A DNA stretch of 64,000 nt, taken from positions 3,915,001 through 3,979,000 of the forward strand of contig NZ_CP011567.1 of NCBI RefSeq assembly GCF_001655615.1, written 5' to 3'. Source of the DNA: Pseudomonas sp. GR 6-02 (GTDB taxonomy: Bacteria; Pseudomonadota; Gammaproteobacteria; Pseudomonadales; Pseudomonadaceae). A model generated the notes under the pieces. The model searched no databases. It saw only the letters and a list, made by a program, of their open reading frames with translations, and was not told where the DNA came from. Both the position numbers and the translations under genes were made by a program. Of this stretch, positions 54,154 to 63,486 are shown in pieces (the stretch's first letter is position 1; each line of letters begins with the position of its first letter).

Positions 54154-54389
54154 GGTTGCCTCGATTGAAGTGTATGTGTAGAGCCATTGGATATCTGCCC
54201 GGGTCGATAGCCATGTGGGCTTTCGGGGTTGGGGCGCTTGGCATCAGTAAAGGTGATTTTCCGGAGTGAATAAATGGGCCGCGTTTCCCATCACTTCGGA
54301 CTTTTTGGCTGTAATGCTGGCGATCATGGAGATCGAACTGTCGATGTCCGGATAACGGCGCCCGCACTCATGCAAGCGCCGTAGGGTGC

Positions 54390-55145
54390 TCACTGGGCGT
54401 AGAGTGCCAATAGCTGAGCATTGAACTCAGTGACAAAGGCGTGTTCATCCGCCCCCGCATTAGCGCGCAATGGCTTCGCCCGCTCGACCAGAATTTCCAC
54501 CGCGTCCGTGCCCAGCACCGCTATCGTCTCGGAAATAAACTCATCCAATGGCATCGCCAGTTCCGCTTCGGAGCTATCCATCAGCTCGGTACGTACCCAT
54601 GGCGGCGCGATTTCCAGCACCTTGACCGAGGTATCGCGCAGCATGAAGCGCTGGGACAGTGCATAAGAGTGCAGCGCGGCCTTGGTGGCGCTGTACACCG
54701 CCGTCAGCGCCATGGGCACGAAACCGAGGACTGAAGAGGTGTACGCCACATAGGCGTCATCGGCCTTCTTGAGGTGCTCGATCAGCGCCGAAGTCATGCG
54801 GATGGGGCCCATCAAATTGGTGGTAATGGTCGACGCCAGCAATTCGTCATCCACTTGGCCGGCGGCAGTGTCCGGCAACATGATCCCGGCGTTATTGATC
54901 AGCACATTGAGTTGCGGGAATTCGTTGATCAACTGTTTCGCGACCGCGGTAATACTGGCTGGATCGGTGATATCCAATTCGACCGCGTGCATGCCCGGGT
55001 TGGCCGCAACGACGGCTTCCAGATGGCCCTTGCGCCGACCTGAGATAATTACCTGGTTTCCCAGCTTGTGCAGTGCTTCGGCCAGCCCACGGCCGATGCC
55101 AGAGCCGCCGCCGGTTATAAAGATGGTGTTTTGAGTGAGTTTCAT
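54390..55145 (-). CDS. Short-chain dehydrogenase (DltE-like)
   Basis: SDR of 251 residues from ATG 55145 (GAGG upstream). Cofactor turn FITGGGSGIGRGLAEALHKL, NNAG motif in VLINNAGIML, and catalytic tetrad with YTSSVLG serine and YSATK (Tyr and Lys) are intact. It is related to the DltE-type SDR family of unknown physiological substrate. The alpha/beta hydrolase gene lies 59 bp upstream on the same strand, so they probably share a transcript. Confidence 0.88.
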   Translation of the reverse strand: MKLTQNTIFITGGGSGIGRGLAEALHKLGNQVIISGRRKGHLEAVVAANPGMHAVELDITDPASITAVAKQLINEFPQLNVLINNAGIMLPDTAAGQVDDELLASTITTNLMGPIRMTSALIEHLKKADDAYVAYTSSVLGFVPMALTAVYSATKAALHSYALSQRFMLRDTSVKVLEIAPPWVRTELMDSSEAELAMPLDEFISETIAVLGTDAVEILVERAKPLRANAGADEHAFVTEFNAQLLALYAQ

Positions 55146-55204
55146 GGGTGAGTCCTCTGAGATTACAGAAATGCAAAGCGTGAACAATGGAGGGAAAATA
55201 TCGG

Positions 55205-55885
55205 TTACTTGGCAGCGCGAATGATCAGGTCGGCGACAGCCGCAGGTTTGGAAATCATTGAGCAATGGCCCGCATCGACATGGCCGCTGACGGCGCCAAT
55301 CTTCTTCACCATCAGCTCTTGAAGTGCCGGTGCTATGGCGTTATCAAGGGTCGCCACCAGATACCAGCTGGGCTTGTCCTGCCAGGCGGCTTGAGTGAGT
55401 GGTGCGGTGAGTGCCGCTACAGCGGTCGGACGCTGGTTTTCAAACAGCTGACGCTTCTCCTGCGCACTCACATCCTGAGCAAAGCCTTCATGGACACCCT
55501 CGTAAGTGAGGCTCGACGAGCCCGCCTGATCTATGCGGATCTCGGCACTCATCAGCGACGGCTCGGCCAACGCAGTCAGCCCCAAAGCTGATTCGCCAAT
55601 GTCAGGGGTAAAGGCGTTGATATAGACGAGGCCTGCCACCTTGGCGTGAACACCTGCCTCGCTGATGACCGCACCGCCATAGGAATGGCCCACCAGCAAC
55701 ACCGGTCCTGGAGCGGCGGCGATGGCCTGGGACACGACGTCGGCATCTGCTGCCAGCGACGTCAGCGGCAGGTTGACCGTGGTCGTACTCAGGCCGGCGG
55801 CTTCGATCAAGGCGCGCGATTTGTTCCAGCTGGTGCTGTCGGCCCAGGCACCGTGTACAAGAATGACGTGTTCGATAGTGCTCAT
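55205..55885 (-). CDS. Alpha/beta-hydrolase fold protein
   Basis: Serine hydrolase of 226 residues. Oxyanion HGAWADSTSW after strand one, nucleophile elbow VGHSYGGA with S68, and catalytic histidine in DAGHCSMISKP fit the EstC/HNL-like group. The acid residue is not certain (TLDNA). The start at 55885 is close to a shared intergenic region. It precedes the SDR gene on the same strand. It could be an esterase; the substrate is unknown. Confidence 0.88.
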   Translation of the reverse strand: MSTIEHVILVHGAWADSTSWNKSRALIEAAGLSTTTVNLPLTSLAADADVVSQAIAAAPGPVLLVGHSYGGAVISEAGVHAKVAGLVYINAFTPDIGESALGLTALAEPSLMSAEIRIDQAGSSSLTYEGVHEGFAQDVSAQEKRQLFENQRPTAVAALTAPLTQAAWQDKPSWYLVATLDNAIAPALQELMVKKIGAVSGHVDAGHCSMISKPAAVADLIIRAAK

Positions 55886-56125
55886 GCCTTCTCCTGATTT
55901 CGGGTAGACGGGCGGGTTGCCCGTGCTGTGAATTCAGGGTCTATGCTAGGCGCGAGCTAAGAAGCAGATGGGTCGAAATACCGACGTTTCGGGACATCTC
56001 ACTGGCTGCAGGATTGGCATACTCTGCAGAGAGTGCAGCCAGCATTAAGGCAACTTTCTGCACAGTGATCACCCTTGGTTTGAATGATCACCTGCAGGTG
56101 GCTTTATCCCTTGTCGATTGGGCCA

Positions 56126-57106
56126 TCAGTTCAGGTTCATGAAGGTTACCGGCACCCATGAATAGCCTGTGTCTTCCTTGCGCAGGCGCCCAAAGCCAGG
56201 GAACGGCATATGAGCACCACCGACCAGGGTTTTGTCCTCTGCCAACTTCACGAAAAGGTCTTCGCGGGTCTTGATTGCGGTCGGTCCGTCAGCGTCGAAC
56301 GCGATACCCACTTCGGGATGTGGCATTTGCACAGCGACGACGTGGGCAACGTCGCCCCAGATCAGCAGCGATTGGCCCTTGGACGAAACCCTGTAGCCCA
56401 CATGCCCAGGCGTATGCCCCGGGATGGCAATGGGAGTAATGCCCGACACGATTTCATCCATGCCCTGCAATGGCTTCCATTTGCCAGCCGCCAGATAAGG
56501 CGCAGCAGCAGCCTGGGCAATTTGGAAGAATATTTTTGCGCCCTCCGGCGCTTTTTCCGCAATGTCCTTCGAAAGCCAGAAGTCACTCTCGGTCTTCATC
56601 ATGGAAATCTGTGCCTTCGAGAACGCGCGCTGGCCTTTGGAGTCGTAGATTCCGCCAATGTGGTCGGCGTGCATATGGGTCAGCAACACCAGGTCGATTT
56701 GTGCGGGTTTGTAGCCAGCAGCCTTCAGGTTGTCAGTGAGCTTGCCAAGTGACGGCCCTCCCCAATGACCTCCGGTGCCCGTGTCGATGAGGATGAGTTT
56801 TGAACCCGTATTAATGAGATAGCCCGTTACCGAACCGGACACCTTTTGCGGATCATCGAAAAACGATCGCAGCAGCAGCGACTGGATGAGAGCCGGGTCG
56901 CCGCTGAGTAGCGATGAATCAATACTGATGCCGCCATCGAAGAGTGCGGTGACCTCGAAATCGCCCATCATCATGCGATAGAAGCCCGGGACTTGCTTCT
57001 GTTGCATAGGCGCTGCGGCCTGAACCGGCTCGACTGCGAAAAGTCCTCCGCCGATAGCCAGCGTTACTGCAAAGACGGCGCGAGAAGCTAGCGTGGAGAG
57101 TTTCAT
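56126..57106 (-). CDS. Exported metallo-beta-lactamase-fold hydrolase
   Basis: Periplasmic protein of 326 residues with a signal peptide at about residues 1-30 (MKLSTLASRAVFAVTLAIGG, then GLFAVEPVQA). The metal-binding motif THMHADH is at 144-149, with further ligands in PGHTPGHVGY, IWGDVAH and AHMPFPGFGR. It resembles the SdsA/lactonase-like MBL proteins common in Pseudomonas. The ATG at 57106 is preferred because AAGGA is six bases away; ATG 57112 is adjacent to it without spacing. Divergent from the LysR gene at 57344, its probable regulator. Confidence 0.88.
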   Translation of the reverse strand: MKLSTLASRAVFAVTLAIGGGLFAVEPVQAAAPMQQKQVPGFYRMMMGDFEVTALFDGGISIDSSLLSGDPALIQSLLLRSFFDDPQKVSGSVTGYLINTGSKLILIDTGTGGHWGGPSLGKLTDNLKAAGYKPAQIDLVLLTHMHADHIGGIYDSKGQRAFSKAQISMMKTESDFWLSKDIAEKAPEGAKIFFQIAQAAAAPYLAAGKWKPLQGMDEIVSGITPIAIPGHTPGHVGYRVSSKGQSLLIWGDVAHVVAVQMPHPEVGIAFDADGPTAIKTREDLFVKLAEDKTLVGGAHMPFPGFGRLRKEDTGYSWVPVTFMNLN

Positions 57107-57233
57107 TCCCATTCCTTTTCGTTGGTAGAGGAGCACTGCAAAGGGACGAAGCCAACCGGCAACTCCCACTAGCGACCTACGGTACTGGCTGTTGATCTTA
57201 GTTCAGCATTCGAGAGGTCGTATTGAAAACGCG

Positions 57234-57260
57234 GCCAACGCCAACGCCAACGCCAACGCC
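57234..57260. repeat. GCCAAC hexanucleotide tandem repeat
   Basis: Four exact copies of GCCAAC plus GCC lie between the metallo-hydrolase and LysR genes, in the shared divergent promoter region. Such repeats can vary in number. Confidence 0.8.
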
Positions 57261-57343
57261 TCGCTCCCTATTACTTCCCTTTCCAATTTCCCCGCCCGCC
57301 TCTACTCTGCCTTAACTCTTTCCCAGCACCGAGCACACCTCAA

Positions 57344-58234
57344 ATGATGGACAGCCTCAGCGGCATCACGGCCTTCATTCAAGTCGCCGAAACCCGCAGC
57401 TTTACCGAAGCCGGTCGCTTGCTGGAGATCTCCTCCTCCGCCGTAGGCAAGAGCGTGGCGCGCATGGAAGAACGCCTGGGGGTGCGGCTGTTCCATCGCA
57501 GCACCCGCAGTGTCACCCTGACCACCGAAGGCGAGCTGTTCCTGGACCGCTGCAAACGCATCCTCAGCGAAGTGGAAGCGGCAGAAATGGAATTGCTGGA
57601 ACTGTCCGCCACCCCGCGCGGCAAGGTGCGCATCAGCGTGCCGATCCAGAACGTGTTGATCATGCCGGTACTGGCTGGGTTCATGCGTGCCTACCCGGAC
57701 ATCGAGCTGGACGTGGACATGTCCGACCGCATGGTGGACGTGATCGAGGAAGGGTTCGACGCGGTGATCCGCACGGGCGCACCGCAGGATTCGCGGCTGA
57801 TGGCGCGCAAGCTGGGGGGTTATCAATTGCAGTTGGTGGCATCGCCAGCGTATCTGGAGCGTCATGGTGATCCGACACACCCGGACGATTTGATCCGCCA
57901 CGTGTGCCTGCTGCACAAGTTTCCGGCCACCGGGATGATCGAGCGTTGGCCGCTGCGCGTCGACGATACGCACATTGAGCCGAACCTGACGCGGGCATTG
58001 ACCTGCACCACGATGGACCCGCTGACGTACCTGGCGATCGATGGGGTGGGGATTGCCTGCCTACCGGATTTTTCAATCCGTCAGCCGTTGGCCGATGGCA
58101 GGCTGAAAGTGGTGTTGGCGGACTACACCGACCACACCGGCAACCTGTGGATGCTCTGGCCTGCGTCGAAGCAGACCGCACCAAGGTTGCGAGTGTTGAT
58201 CGATTTTTTCAAAGACAACATCTTGAAGGTTTGA
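57344..58234 (+). CDS. LysR-family transcriptional regulator
   Basis: Protein of 296 residues. Helix-turn-helix: FIQVAETRSFTEAGRLLEIS, then VGKSVARMEERLGVRLFHRS. The effector domain begins GKVRISVPIQNVLIMPVLAG and is of the CrgA/DmlR-like subgroup. It lies convergent with the MFS gene and divergent from the metallo-hydrolase gene, with a tandem repeat in the shared region. Its target is not certain. Confidence 0.9.
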   Translation: MMDSLSGITAFIQVAETRSFTEAGRLLEISSSAVGKSVARMEERLGVRLFHRSTRSVTLTTEGELFLDRCKRILSEVEAAEMELLELSATPRGKVRISVPIQNVLIMPVLAGFMRAYPDIELDVDMSDRMVDVIEEGFDAVIRTGAPQDSRLMARKLGGYQLQLVASPAYLERHGDPTHPDDLIRHVCLLHKFPATGMIERWPLRVDDTHIEPNLTRALTCTTMDPLTYLAIDGVGIACLPDFSIRQPLADGRLKVVLADYTDHTGNLWMLWPASKQTAPRLRVLIDFFKDNILKV

Positions 58235-58235
58235 A

Positions 58236-59456
58236 TCAGCGTTGCAGTGCCTCGGCAATCGGCGCTTTGCCGAGACCGAAACTGAGCATCACCGCCAAAC
58301 CGAACACACCGATGGCGGCGCCCAGCCACAACGCTGAAGACACGCCGGCGTGATCAACCATCAAGCCGCCAAACAGCGAACCCGAAGCAATCGCCACCTG
58401 AAACGTGGTCACCAACATGGCGGAACTGGCTTCCGGCAATTGCGGCGACGTCAGTTGCATCCAACTGCTCACGCCCAGCGGAATTGCGCCGTAGGCAACA
58501 CCCCACACCAGCACCGCCAACGTCACGCCCCACCCCTGCAACCCGGGCAAGGCCAATTGCGCGATCACCATCAGCAACACCACGGCGCCCAGCGACGCAC
58601 GCAAGTGCGTGGTGATGCTACCGGCCATGGCGAAGTTCGCCAACATGCCGACTAGGCCAAAGCCCAACAGAATCGAAGTGATCGCACTCGGCGAGAAACC
58701 CGCGTCATGCCCAAGGAACGGCGCAATGTAGGTGTACGCCGTGAAATGCGCCGCCACCACCGTACCGAGCAACAGCATGCTGCGGCGGGCATTGCTGCGT
58801 GACACAAATGCCACGAGCGCGCGCCACTTCAAGCCTTCACTGGAAGGCAATGACGGCAAGGTCAACGCTTGCGCAATCAGCGCCAGCAACGCGAGCCCTG
58901 CGGTCACGGCAAACGACATCCGCCACGAAAACAGCGTGCTGACAAACGTACCAAACGGCACACCGAACACCGTCGCCAAGGTAATCCCGGCAAAGATCAG
59001 TGCCGTCGCTTTCGCCGCTTTTGACTCGCTGACCAACCGCCCGGCAGCCGCAATCGCCACCGCCCAGAAACCACCCAGCGCCACCCCCAACAAGCCGCGC
59101 CCCAACAACATGATCGGCAATGACGGTGCCACCGCCGAAACGACGTTGGACGCCACCAGCAACAGGGTCAACAGCAGCAACAGGTGTCGCCGATTCATGC
59201 GCCCCGCGCCCAGCATGATCGCCGGCGCCGATACTGCCGCTACCATGCCCGGCACGGTCACCATCAACCCGGCCACACCATCGGTGATGCCCAGGCTATT
59301 GGCAATTTGCGGCAGGACGCCGACAGGCAGGTATTCGGTGGTGACAAAGGCAAAAGCACCCAGGGCCACCGCGTACACCGACAGCCAGTCGCGCCAGGAG
59401 GACGGCTCCGCTGGCGTGAGCGCAGCGGTGGCCGGTGATGCAGACAGATCGTTCAT
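58236..59456 (-). CDS. MFS transporter, DHA1 family
   Basis: Transporter of 406 residues with about 12 hydrophobic segments. ALGAFAFVTTEYLPVGVLPQ and LIFAGITLATVFGVPFGTFV identify the AraJ/sugar-efflux-like DHA1 group. ATG 59456 has GGAG eight bases upstream. It is divergent from the Gfo/Idh/MocA gene across 223 bp that hold repeated CACTGCGG boxes, so the two are probably co-regulated. Its stop is one base from the LysR gene end. Confidence 0.88.
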   Translation of the reverse strand: MNDLSASPATAALTPAEPSSWRDWLSVYAVALGAFAFVTTEYLPVGVLPQIANSLGITDGVAGLMVTVPGMVAAVSAPAIMLGAGRMNRRHLLLLLTLLLVASNVVSAVAPSLPIMLLGRGLLGVALGGFWAVAIAAAGRLVSESKAAKATALIFAGITLATVFGVPFGTFVSTLFSWRMSFAVTAGLALLALIAQALTLPSLPSSEGLKWRALVAFVSRSNARRSMLLLGTVVAAHFTAYTYIAPFLGHDAGFSPSAITSILLGFGLVGMLANFAMAGSITTHLRASLGAVVLLMVIAQLALPGLQGWGVTLAVLVWGVAYGAIPLGVSSWMQLTSPQLPEASSAMLVTTFQVAIASGSLFGGLMVDHAGVSSALWLGAAIGVFGLAVMLSFGLGKAPIAEALQR

Positions 59457-59498
59457 GGCAAAGCTCCACAGTAATGAGTGGCGCCATGCTAGGTATCT

Positions 59499-59598
59499 GA
59501 TCACTGCGGAAAAACAGTGCGCAGCTCCGATCACTGCGGATCAATCGCTCCGCAATCGAACAGGCGTGCCGCCATTAGCGCCTTTCCTGTCCGCAGTG
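59499..59598. promoter_or_regulatory. Phased CACTGCGG boxes in the divergent promoter
   Basis: GATCACTGCGGA occurs at 59499-59510 and at 59529-59540, thirty bases apart. The core CACTGCGG also appears inverted at 59591-59598, about sixty bases further. Spacing near whole helical turns suggests protein binding on one DNA face. The boxes lie between the MFS and oxidoreductase starts. Confidence 0.5.
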
Positions 59599-59679
59599 TT
59601 CGGCCCTTTGGCCGGTTTTTCCGCGGGGCTGCGCTCCCTAGACTTCACCTCGTCAGCCAAACCCTACGAGGACATTCCC

Positions 59680-60783
59680 ATGACAACTGCACACTCCCCT
59701 ATTCGCGTCGGCATCATCGGCGTTGGCAACTGGGCTCGCCACGGCCATCTGCGCGTGCTGAACCTGTTGCCGCAATATCACCTGCAAGCGGTGTACAGCG
59801 AACGCCGTGAACGCGCCGAAGCCGCGGCCAGCGAGTACGCCATCAGCCATGTCGCCGACTCGGTCGACGCGTTGGTCAACAACCCTGAAGTCGATCTGGT
59901 CGTGGTGCTCAACACCGCCCCGCAACACGAAAAAACCGTGCGCGCCGCCATCGCTGCCGGCAAAGACGTCTACTGCGAATGGCCGTTGACCACCACCACC
60001 GCAGACTCCGAACAATTGCTGCACCTGGCCAAAGACGCCGGCGTGCGTCACATCGTCGGCCTGCAACGCCGCCACGCGCCGCACAACCGCTACCTGCAAG
60101 ACCTGCTGCAACAAGGCTACGTCGGCAAGGTGCGCTCCGTGCGGATGCACGTCAGCATGAATTACTTCCAGGCCCTGCGCCCCAACGCCCTGCGCTGGAC
60201 CGCCCCCGAGGAAAACTTCTCCAGCGTCATTGCCATCTACGCCGGACACTTCCTCGACATGCTCTTCACCGCCACCGGCTGGCCAGTAAGTGTCTCGGGG
60301 TTGATGGTCAACCAGTTCCCGAAAGTGACGATCAAGGAAACCGGCGAAGTGCTCGACAGTACCGCCCCCGACCAGCTCGTACTCAGCGGCATGCTCGAAG
60401 ACGGCGGCGTCATTTCGATCCACATCGAAGGCGGCAAACGCAACGGCTCGGGTGTGCAGATCGACATCACCGGCGACCAGGGCGACCTGAAAATCACCAA
60501 CCGTTCGGCGTTTGGCGATGTCGGCGACGACTATGTCGTCGAGGGCGCGCATGGCGATAACCTGACGCTGGAAGTGTTGCCCGTGCCTGAGAATTATCAG
60601 CGCCTGCCGGCCTCGTCATTGCCGTCAGCCGTGCTTGAACTGGCAGAGCTCTATCACGTGTATGCGCAGGATGTTGCCGAAGGCACCCATGCGGCGGCGA
60701 CGTTCAACGATGCATTGCGCCTGCATCAGTTGCTGGATGCGGCAAAGAGCGGGACTCAAACTCTCCTGAAACGGATCGTGTGA
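59680..60783 (+). CDS. Gfo/Idh/MocA-family oxidoreductase
   Basis: Protein of 367 residues. The Rossmann domain (IRVGIIGVGNWARHGHLRVL) is followed by the usual catalytic region, where the EKP lysine motif reads CEWPLTTTTAD, a lysine-to-tryptophan change reminiscent of Gal80-like members. The C-terminal domain includes LQRRHAPHNRYLQDLLQQGY and IYAGHFLDML with a histidine. ATG 59680 is chosen because GAGG is upstream and the product begins as family members do; an open frame reaching back across the MFS gene is an overlap artefact. Activity is not clear because the lysine is missing. Confidence 0.85.
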   Translation: MTTAHSPIRVGIIGVGNWARHGHLRVLNLLPQYHLQAVYSERRERAEAAASEYAISHVADSVDALVNNPEVDLVVVLNTAPQHEKTVRAAIAAGKDVYCEWPLTTTTADSEQLLHLAKDAGVRHIVGLQRRHAPHNRYLQDLLQQGYVGKVRSVRMHVSMNYFQALRPNALRWTAPEENFSSVIAIYAGHFLDMLFTATGWPVSVSGLMVNQFPKVTIKETGEVLDSTAPDQLVLSGMLEDGGVISIHIEGGKRNGSGVQIDITGDQGDLKITNRSAFGDVGDDYVVEGAHGDNLTLEVLPVPENYQRLPASSLPSAVLELAELYHVYAQDVAEGTHAAATFNDALRLHQLLDAAKSGTQTLLKRIV

Positions 60784-60847
60784 CGACTCATGCTTGTGAA
60801 ATACCTCGATATTGAACTATCGAGTATGAAACCTCGTTAGCGCAGCC

Positions 60848-60869
60848 GGGGCGGACACATGCCCGCCCC
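60848..60869. terminator. GC-rich hairpin between convergent genes
   Basis: GGGGCGG/CCGCCCC form a 7-bp stem with an 8-base loop between the ends of the oxidoreductase and SnoaL-like genes. No T-run follows on either strand. Confidence 0.4.
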
Positions 60870-60921
60870 GAAGCGCCATTTAATCTCAGAGGCCATTATT
60901 GGATCGTCGCAGCCCGCCCTT

Positions 60922-61326
60922 TTACTCAATTGAATCCGGGAAACGTGCGCCGAACATCGGTAGGCCGCTGGCAGAACTGACTGTGGTGGCCTCGTCCTGG
61001 AGCACGTCCCAGTGTTCAACCAGAATGCCATTTTCGAGACGCACGATGTCTACTGCGATGAGCGCAGTCGGACTACCGTTTCCAGAGAAACGGCCATGAA
61101 CCATCACTTTGTCATCCTCTGCCATTATTACGCTGGGTTCATACATCAGTGTATTGGGCAGACTTTTGATCAAGTCAAATAAACCCTGACGTGCTGGAGG
61201 GATAAGCGCACTGTGCTGAATATAGTCCGCAGACCAATACTCCTCGGCTGCATCGTAGTCACGTTGATTGAATAAAGCGTCGAAGGCTTTAAGTACGATA
61301 GATTTGTTTTTTACTTCAATATTCAT
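60922..61326 (-). CDS. SnoaL-like polyketide cyclase family protein
   Basis: Protein of 134 residues with the cone fold of NTF2-like enzymes: VLKAFDALFNQRDYDAAEEY, then WSADYIQHSALIPPARQGLF, then VDIVRLENGILVEHWDVLQD. The conserved histidine-aspartate pair (HWDVLQD) of SnoaL is present. AGGAG lies five bases before the start. Many such proteins act as ester cyclases or isomerases, or bind small molecules. It is alone on its transcript next to the IS1182 element. Confidence 0.8.
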   Translation of the reverse strand: MNIEVKNKSIVLKAFDALFNQRDYDAAEEYWSADYIQHSALIPPARQGLFDLIKSLPNTLMYEPSVIMAEDDKVMVHGRFSGNGSPTALIAVDIVRLENGILVEHWDVLQDEATTVSSASGLPMFGARFPDSIE

Positions 61327-61761
61327 AGTTGCTCCTGATTGTATGTTGAGACTTGGGGAAATAGAACGCAGGCCATGCGAGTCCTAATGGACAGTTACAA
61401 CGATAGGGTTGGCCTCTAGAGCGCTTTCAAATTCCGTCAAGTCCGATTGTGAAAGGGCGAACAAAGGACAACGCATCAGAGTTCCGCACGCTGAAGGCAA
61501 TACATCCTAGCCCTGAGGATTTAACCGTATAAGCCGAAAAACCGACATTTCATGCCAAACCGTTCCCCCTGACCGAGGACCTTCTATACGTATGTCGTCG
61601 TTGTTAAGCATGAGGAGCAAAAAAACGCCTGAAATCTCGATGATTTGCAGAAACATTAACGGGGAGATCACACTGCGACATTTCCGCGTTCGTAGCCCGC
61701 TATCGGACAACCTTTGCTGCCAGCCAAGGGTCGATTTTTCAGGACTTCGCGACAAGCAGGA
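61327..61761. other. Intergenic region without a clear gene
   Basis: No open frame here resembles a known protein. The right half leads into the dispersed repeat that flanks the IS1182 element. Confidence 0.5.
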
Positions 61762-63431
61762 AATCGGCCAGAAGCAGCCATTCGCGAAGGGCCGCTATGG
61801 GTCGATTCTGTTGAAAAAGTAGCTCCCCTATTTGGCCTGCGGCAAAATTGCTGCATTGGCCAGCAGGGAAGCACGCAGCATGATGGGACAGTTATCGAGT
61901 GGGCAGGAGCGACTGTTTTACTCGTTCAACCTTGAAGATCACATCCCAGCCAATCACCTTTTGTGCAGCATTGATCAGTGTCTCGATCTAAGCGACCTGC
62001 GCCATTACCTCGCCGATTTCTACAGCCCGATTGGGCGTCCGTCGATTGATCCCGAACTGATGATTCGCATGCTGATCGTGGGTTATTGCTACGGTATTCG
62101 CTCCGAGAGACGGCTGTGCGAAGAGGCTCACTTGAACCTGGCGTATCGTTGGTTCTGCCGGTTGAGCCTTGAAGATGAAGTCCCTAATCACTCGACCTTT
62201 TCCAAAAATCGACATGGCCGCTTTCGGGACAGTGATCTGTTTCGCTGGTTGTTCAATGAAGTGCTGCGTCGCTGCATGGACGCAGGTCTGGTCAAGGGTG
62301 AAGGATTTGCCGTGGATGCCAGCATCATCAAAGCGGATGCGAGTCGGCAGCGCGGTGTACCAGGTGATGAACCGGTCAACTGGAGCGATCCGGCCCTGAG
62401 TACCCGCGCCGTGCGTGAGTACCTTGAAGCTCTCGATGAAGAGGCTCTGGCCGAAACGCTACCGAAGCGCCTGTCGCTGACGGATCCTCAAGCCCGCTGG
62501 ACCGCAGCTCCAGGTGGGCCAGCGTTCTACGCTTACTCCACGAATTATCTGATCGATACCGAGCACGGCGTGATCATGGATGTGGAACCCACACCGGCTC
62601 ATCGAACGGCGGAGGTTGAGAGCACCAAGACGATGATCGAACGAGTCGAAGCGCAATTCGACATCAAGCCGGAACGCCTCATCGGCGATACCGCGTACGG
62701 CACTGCGCCGATGTTGGCCTGGATGGTGGAGGAAAAAGACATCGAGCCGCATGTGCCGGTGTGGGACAAAACCGAGCGCAAGAACGACAGTTTCTCGAAC
62801 AGCGATTTCCACTGGAATGAAGAGACTGAGGAATACCGCTGTCCGGCCGGCAACGCATTGCGCAGCGAATGGCGAGCCTTCAAGAATGAGCGTTCACACG
62901 TCACCAAGGCCAACACCATCATCTTCCGATCCCGGCAGGCCGACTGCGTTGAATGTCCGATGAAAGCCCAATGCTGCCCGAACACTGCGTTCCGTAAGAT
63001 CGCTCGCAGCGTCCATGAAGCCGCGCGTGATGTGGCTCGGCAAATCGCAACGACACCTGCGTATGTGCGCTCTCGCCACGAACGTAAAAAGGTCGAAATG
63101 TTGTTTGCCCACCTCAAGCGCATCCTGAAATTGGATCGCCTGCGCCTACGTGGCATGAGTGGCGCGACTGATGAATTCACGCTGGCCGCTGCGGTGCAGA
63201 ACCTGCGACGTCTGGCCAAATTTACCTCTCAAGGGCCACCGGTCACGGGATAGGTGCGTCTGCACGAAACAAAAACCCTAAAACCAACCCAATAACCGAG
63301 CGGCAAAGCTCAACGAAGGGCCGAAAAACCACTCAATGCGGTGAGTAGGTTCTCCAGTGCTGGTCGTGCCTGAGTTCAGGCCAGCTGAAAATCCGACTTT
63401 TTCAACAGAATCGGCCAAAAGCAGCCATTCG
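61762..63431 (+). mobile_element. IS1182-family element with flanking 23-bp direct repeats
   Basis: The element ends carry inverted repeats with core CGATTCTGTTGAAAAAGT (left 61803-61820, right inside 63393-63414). Outside them lies the direct repeat AATCGGCCRAAGCAGCCATT plus CG at 61762-61784 and 63409-63431 (22 of 23 identical). Length of the IS alone is about 1.6 kb with one transposase gene. The direct repeat is longer than a usual target duplication and is more likely part of a dispersed repeat. Confidence 0.75.
61880..63253 (+). CDS. IS1182-family transposase
   Basis: DDE transposase of 457 residues from ATG 61880 with AGGGAA nine bases upstream. The N-terminal domain reads FNLEDHIPANHLLCSIDQCL to HSTFSKNRHGRFRDSD. 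The catalytic aspartates are in FAVDASIIKADAS (D146) and ERLIGDTAYG, and the glutamate in RKKVEMLFAHLKRIL. A zinc-like CVECPMKAQCCPN lies between them. It appears intact, so the element may be active. It could also supply transposase to the short element at 34452, which has the same ends. Confidence 0.93.
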   Translation: MMGQLSSGQERLFYSFNLEDHIPANHLLCSIDQCLDLSDLRHYLADFYSPIGRPSIDPELMIRMLIVGYCYGIRSERRLCEEAHLNLAYRWFCRLSLEDEVPNHSTFSKNRHGRFRDSDLFRWLFNEVLRRCMDAGLVKGEGFAVDASIIKADASRQRGVPGDEPVNWSDPALSTRAVREYLEALDEEALAETLPKRLSLTDPQARWTAAPGGPAFYAYSTNYLIDTEHGVIMDVEPTPAHRTAEVESTKTMIERVEAQFDIKPERLIGDTAYGTAPMLAWMVEEKDIEPHVPVWDKTERKNDSFSNSDFHWNEETEEYRCPAGNALRSEWRAFKNERSHVTKANTIIFRSRQADCVECPMKAQCCPNTAFRKIARSVHEAARDVARQIATTPAYVRSRHERKKVEMLFAHLKRILKLDRLRLRGMSGATDEFTLAAAVQNLRRLAKFTSQGPPVTG

Positions 63432-63486
63432 GCTAGATACTTTCGACCCTTTCCGGTTCCTCGTGTCTGCGAGCTAACGCCATTTC

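Noticed and set aside
53146..54168. Plus-strand open frame of 340 codons
   Set aside because: Antisense to the Old Yellow Enzyme gene; no homology features.
57234..57260. GCCAAC repeats as a CRISPR-like array
   Set aside because: Units are six bases with no spacers; it is a simple tandem repeat.
58732..59679. N-terminal extension of the Gfo/Idh/MocA frame
   Set aside because: It would run across the divergent MFS gene and its promoter; the start at 59680 has a ribosome-binding site and gives the normal family N-terminus.
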